Assembly (NCBI GenBank): GCA_903813345.2
Contig: CAIIXF020000002.1
Span: 10,416,650-10,480,649 of the forward strand
DNA length: 64,000 nucleotides
Direction: 5' to 3'
Source: Owenia fusiformis
Lineage: Eukaryota > Annelida > Polychaeta > Sabellida > Oweniidae
Under the pieces are notes generated by a model. It searched no databases. It was not told the origin of the DNA and was given only the letters and a program-made list of their open reading frames with translations. Below, in pieces: positions 61,322 through 64,000 of this stretch. Numbering within the stretch: position 1 is the first letter of the stretch; each line of letters begins with the position of its first letter. Position numbers and translations under genes: made by a program.

Positions 61322-64000
61322 AGGGAGTTTAAGATTAGCGTAAATAACCCACTTACCTATACCTATACGTAGTTTGTTATTACACTAAGCGGTATTTTAC
61401 CTAAGTTACAGGGTTTACGATACGTAATTACCTATAAATGGCCGAAGATAGGTAATTCGAAAACGTATGTTTTTATCAAACAAATTGTGTCATTTCTAGA
61501 TCAAATATCATCCATTAAACTTTAAAATAGTAACACCAAACATTTCTCATTCGATCTGCATAGAAATTAAGTGGTCGAACACATTCATTGATGCGATAAA
61601 CGATGCCATGTGATGATGCATGAAATTGTTGAATTTACAAATTCTTCATCAGTTTTGCTTATTGTAAATGTATGAAATCAGCCATTTTCTCGTGGTTTTA
61701 ATTATTTAACTTTATTATTTGGCCACTCTCATTGCTAGATCATGCTAGAAATTTAACATTTCGGCTTAAGTCACTGCCCCATTAGCGGACCCTCAAGCAT
61801 CACCCCCTCCCAACTACAGTAGCTACACCAAACACTCTCTGAAGTATATAACAATTCTTGGAGGTGACATGTACTGGTATATGCTATATAAGCCATCGCA
61901 TGGTTTTTATTCTATGATTAGGAGTTAATTTTATCATAAATTGTAGCATACGGTTTCGTAGGCTTTTACGTTAATCTTAAACTCATTTTGCAATACGCAT
62001 TACCTATACGTATCCGTAACAAACATACGGATAGGGATAGGTACACGTATATTTCTACGCTAATCTTAACCTCCCCAATAACCCATTTACCTATACGTAG
62101 TTTGTTATTACACTAAGCAGTATTTTACCTAAGTTATAAGGTTTACGATACGTATTAGGCCTACCTATAAATGGCCGAAGATGGGTAATTCGAAAATGTA
62201 TGTTTTTTTCAAACAATTATGTCATTACAAGATCAAATATCATCCATTAAACTTTAAAATAGTAACAACAAACATTTCTCATTCGATCTGCATAGAAAAT
62301 AAGTGGTCGAACACATTCATTGATGCGATAAACGATGCCATGTGATGATGCATGAAATTGTTGAATTTACAAATTCTTCATCAGTTTTGCTTATTGTAAA
62401 TGTATGAAATCAGCCATTTTCTCGTGGTTTTAATTATTTAACTTTATTATTTGGCCACTCTCATTGCTAGATCATGCTAGAAATTTAACATTTCGGCTTA
62501 AGTCACTGCCCCATTAGCGGACCCTCAAGCATCACCCCCTCCCAACTACAGTAGCTACACCAAACACTCTCTGAAGTATATAACAATTCTTGGAGGTGAC
62601 ATGTACTGGTATATGCTATATAAGCCATCGCATGGTTTTTATTCTATGATTAGGAGTTAATTTTATCATAAATTGTAGCATACGGTTTCGTAGGCTTTTA
62701 CGTTAATCTTAAACTCATTTTGCAATACGCATTACCTATACGTATCCGTAACAAACATACGGATAGGGATAGGTACACGTATATTTCTACGCTAATCTTA
62801 ACCTCCCCAATAACCCATTTACCTATACGTAGTTTGTTATTACACTAAGCAGTATTTTACCTAAGTTATAAGGTTTACGATACGTATTAGGCCTACCTAT
62901 AAATGGCCGAAGATGGGTAATTCGAAAATGTATGTTTTTTTCAAACAATTATGTCATTACAAGATCAAATATCATCCATTAAACTTTAAAATAGTAACAA
63001 CAAACATTTCTCATTCGATCTGCATAGAAATTCTCGAAATCGTTGTTCCCTCTTCAAAAGAGGAGACGCGAAAATCTTTCCTTATAAGGTCAAAATATTT
63101 CCCATGATGCAGTTCGCGGAGGAACAAATTTATACTTCCTTGTTTTCCCTCATAGGTTTAACATGGGGATTTTCTAACCTATTTTTCAAACGATATATTC
63201 GTTTATATTCCCGTACGAGAGTACAGAAAAAATAATTAGAAACGATTGGTCTCTTATTAATCTTAATATAACAGCTATTTTTTTCATTGTATTGATTCAT
63301 AGCGTGGTGAAAACGATGATTGAAAAGTGAGAAGATATTCCGGAAGAGAAGGTCACGTGATCAGTTGACTAGTCGCCATTTTGGAAAAAACAATTCCATT
63401 CGACTTTCAATACTTTCCTGCCAATCTTACCGCACTACAAACTGCAACATCGATGCAACAACTGAATAAAAGTATTCATCTTCAAATTACATTATAGAGT
63501 TACGTTGAAAACCCACAAACAACTGAGCAGTAGACCAAAGAAGACGCGTCGCTATTATCTAGGTCAATCTGTTCAGTGGTCCGAAAGCAAATCTATAATA
63601 CTCGTTTCCGAATTGTGTTGGTCATTGTACAATCTTTTATTAATTAAACTCGGTATACTGACTATTAAAGCAATGACAACGAAGAATACTTCCGATGGTG
63701 TCATTGTTTTATTTAGCGTGCGGGTGTAAAAACAAAATTGCGTAATTAGTTTGATTTAGAACTTTCGTGTCACGCAAATAGCTACGCGAAATGCATAGTG
63801 GGAAAATATTGACCAATCAAATGTTGTCCTTTTTGAGTGCTTTTTCAGTACATATTTGCGAACGTTCTGATTCAAAGAGCGAACCGCGAAAGGGAGAATT
63901 AAGTGGTCGAACACATTCATTGATGCCATGTCATGATGCATGAAATTGTTGAATTTACACATTCTTCATCAGTTTTGCTTAATGTTATAAATGTATGAAA
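61322..64000. repeat. ~732-bp tandem repeat, three copies, running off the window
   Basis: Units start at ACCCA(C/T)TTACC, at 61347, 62081 and 62813. Copies 2 and 3 are almost identical. The outer boundary GGGAGTTTAAGATTAGCGTA (61323) matches inverted unit ends CTACGCTAATCTTAACCTCC (~62055-62074 and ~62788-62806), so the unit looks like a TIR element multiplied in tandem. Copy 3 is split by an insertion and continues past 64000. Confidence 0.85.
63033..63896. mobile_element. 864-bp insertion in the third tandem copy
   Basis: It interrupts the repeat between CATAGAAATT and AAGTGGTCGAAC, which are contiguous in copy 1. AATT is present on both sides (63029-63032, 63897-63900), consistent with a 4-bp target duplication. 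The two ends share diverged inverted blocks (GGTCAAAATATTTCCCATGA against TCATAGTGGGAAAATATTGACC-like sequence near 63795-63814). The interior has GGTCACGTGATC and GCCATTTTGG, which resemble E-box and YY1 sites. No known protein was recognised. Confidence 0.6.

Noticed and set aside
1-64000. CRISPR-like arrays among the tandem repeats
   Set aside because: Units are contiguous without unique spacers, and the DNA is intron-bearing eukaryotic sequence.

Overview
This is AT-rich animal nuclear DNA: split genes with GT-AG introns, long introns, and many transposon relics and minisatellites. I see no prokaryotic, organellar or viral genes. The gene set (a Fat-type giant cadherin, a CKAP2/CKAP2L-type mitotic protein, a membrane C-type lectin) and the repeats point to an invertebrate metazoan, plausibly a marine one and possibly a deuterostome. 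That placement is inference; nothing here fixes the species.

Layout. (1) 1-18964: intron on the minus strand downstream of a Fat-like exon. It holds a deleted mariner element (552-1627), short tandem repeats, and a plus-strand promoter-like patch near 13.7 kb. (2) 18965-22347, minus: the first coding exon of a FAT1/2/3-type cadherin, with signal peptide, nine full cadherin repeats and part of a tenth. The rest of the gene lies beyond the low-coordinate end of the window. (3) 22348-32405: upstream of the Fat-like gene and downstream of CKAP2. It holds a 1.5-kb element made of ~160-bp tandem units (26658-28126). (4) 32406-58127, minus: an 11-exon CKAP2-family gene (898 codons). I assembled it exon by exon, and every junction keeps the reading frame. 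(5) 40696-43803, plus: a three-exon C-type lectin (353 aa: signal peptide, one CTLD, Thr-rich stalk, TM helix), nested on the opposite strand inside the 12.9-kb sixth intron of CKAP2. That intron also contains a piggyBac-like element (43880-47096), two hAT-type elements (38024-38651; 47855-48908), another inverted-repeat element (39634-40202) and several minisatellites. (6) 54.7-64 kb: CKAP2 intron 1 and upstream DNA. It has a relic mariner, nested inverted repeats, a 270-bp MITE-like element carrying a TCTCGCGAGA promoter-type motif plus a short ATG exon, a set of CCGACAATTGTCGG palindromes, a tRNA-like sequence, and a ~732-bp tandem array interrupted by an 864-bp insertion.

Function. The three genes have no obvious shared pathway: planar polarity/adhesion (Fat-like), spindle microtubules (CKAP2), and surface recognition (lectin). 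The clearest biology is architectural. An opposite-strand lectin is nested in a mitotic gene's repeat-packed intron, and one transposon starts 77 bp after the lectin stop codon while another ends 32 bp from a CKAP2 splice donor. I found no convincing new multi-gene system. The best candidates for something undescribed are the promoter/exon-carrying MITE at 57246-57515 and the palindrome-bounded block at 59591-61170.
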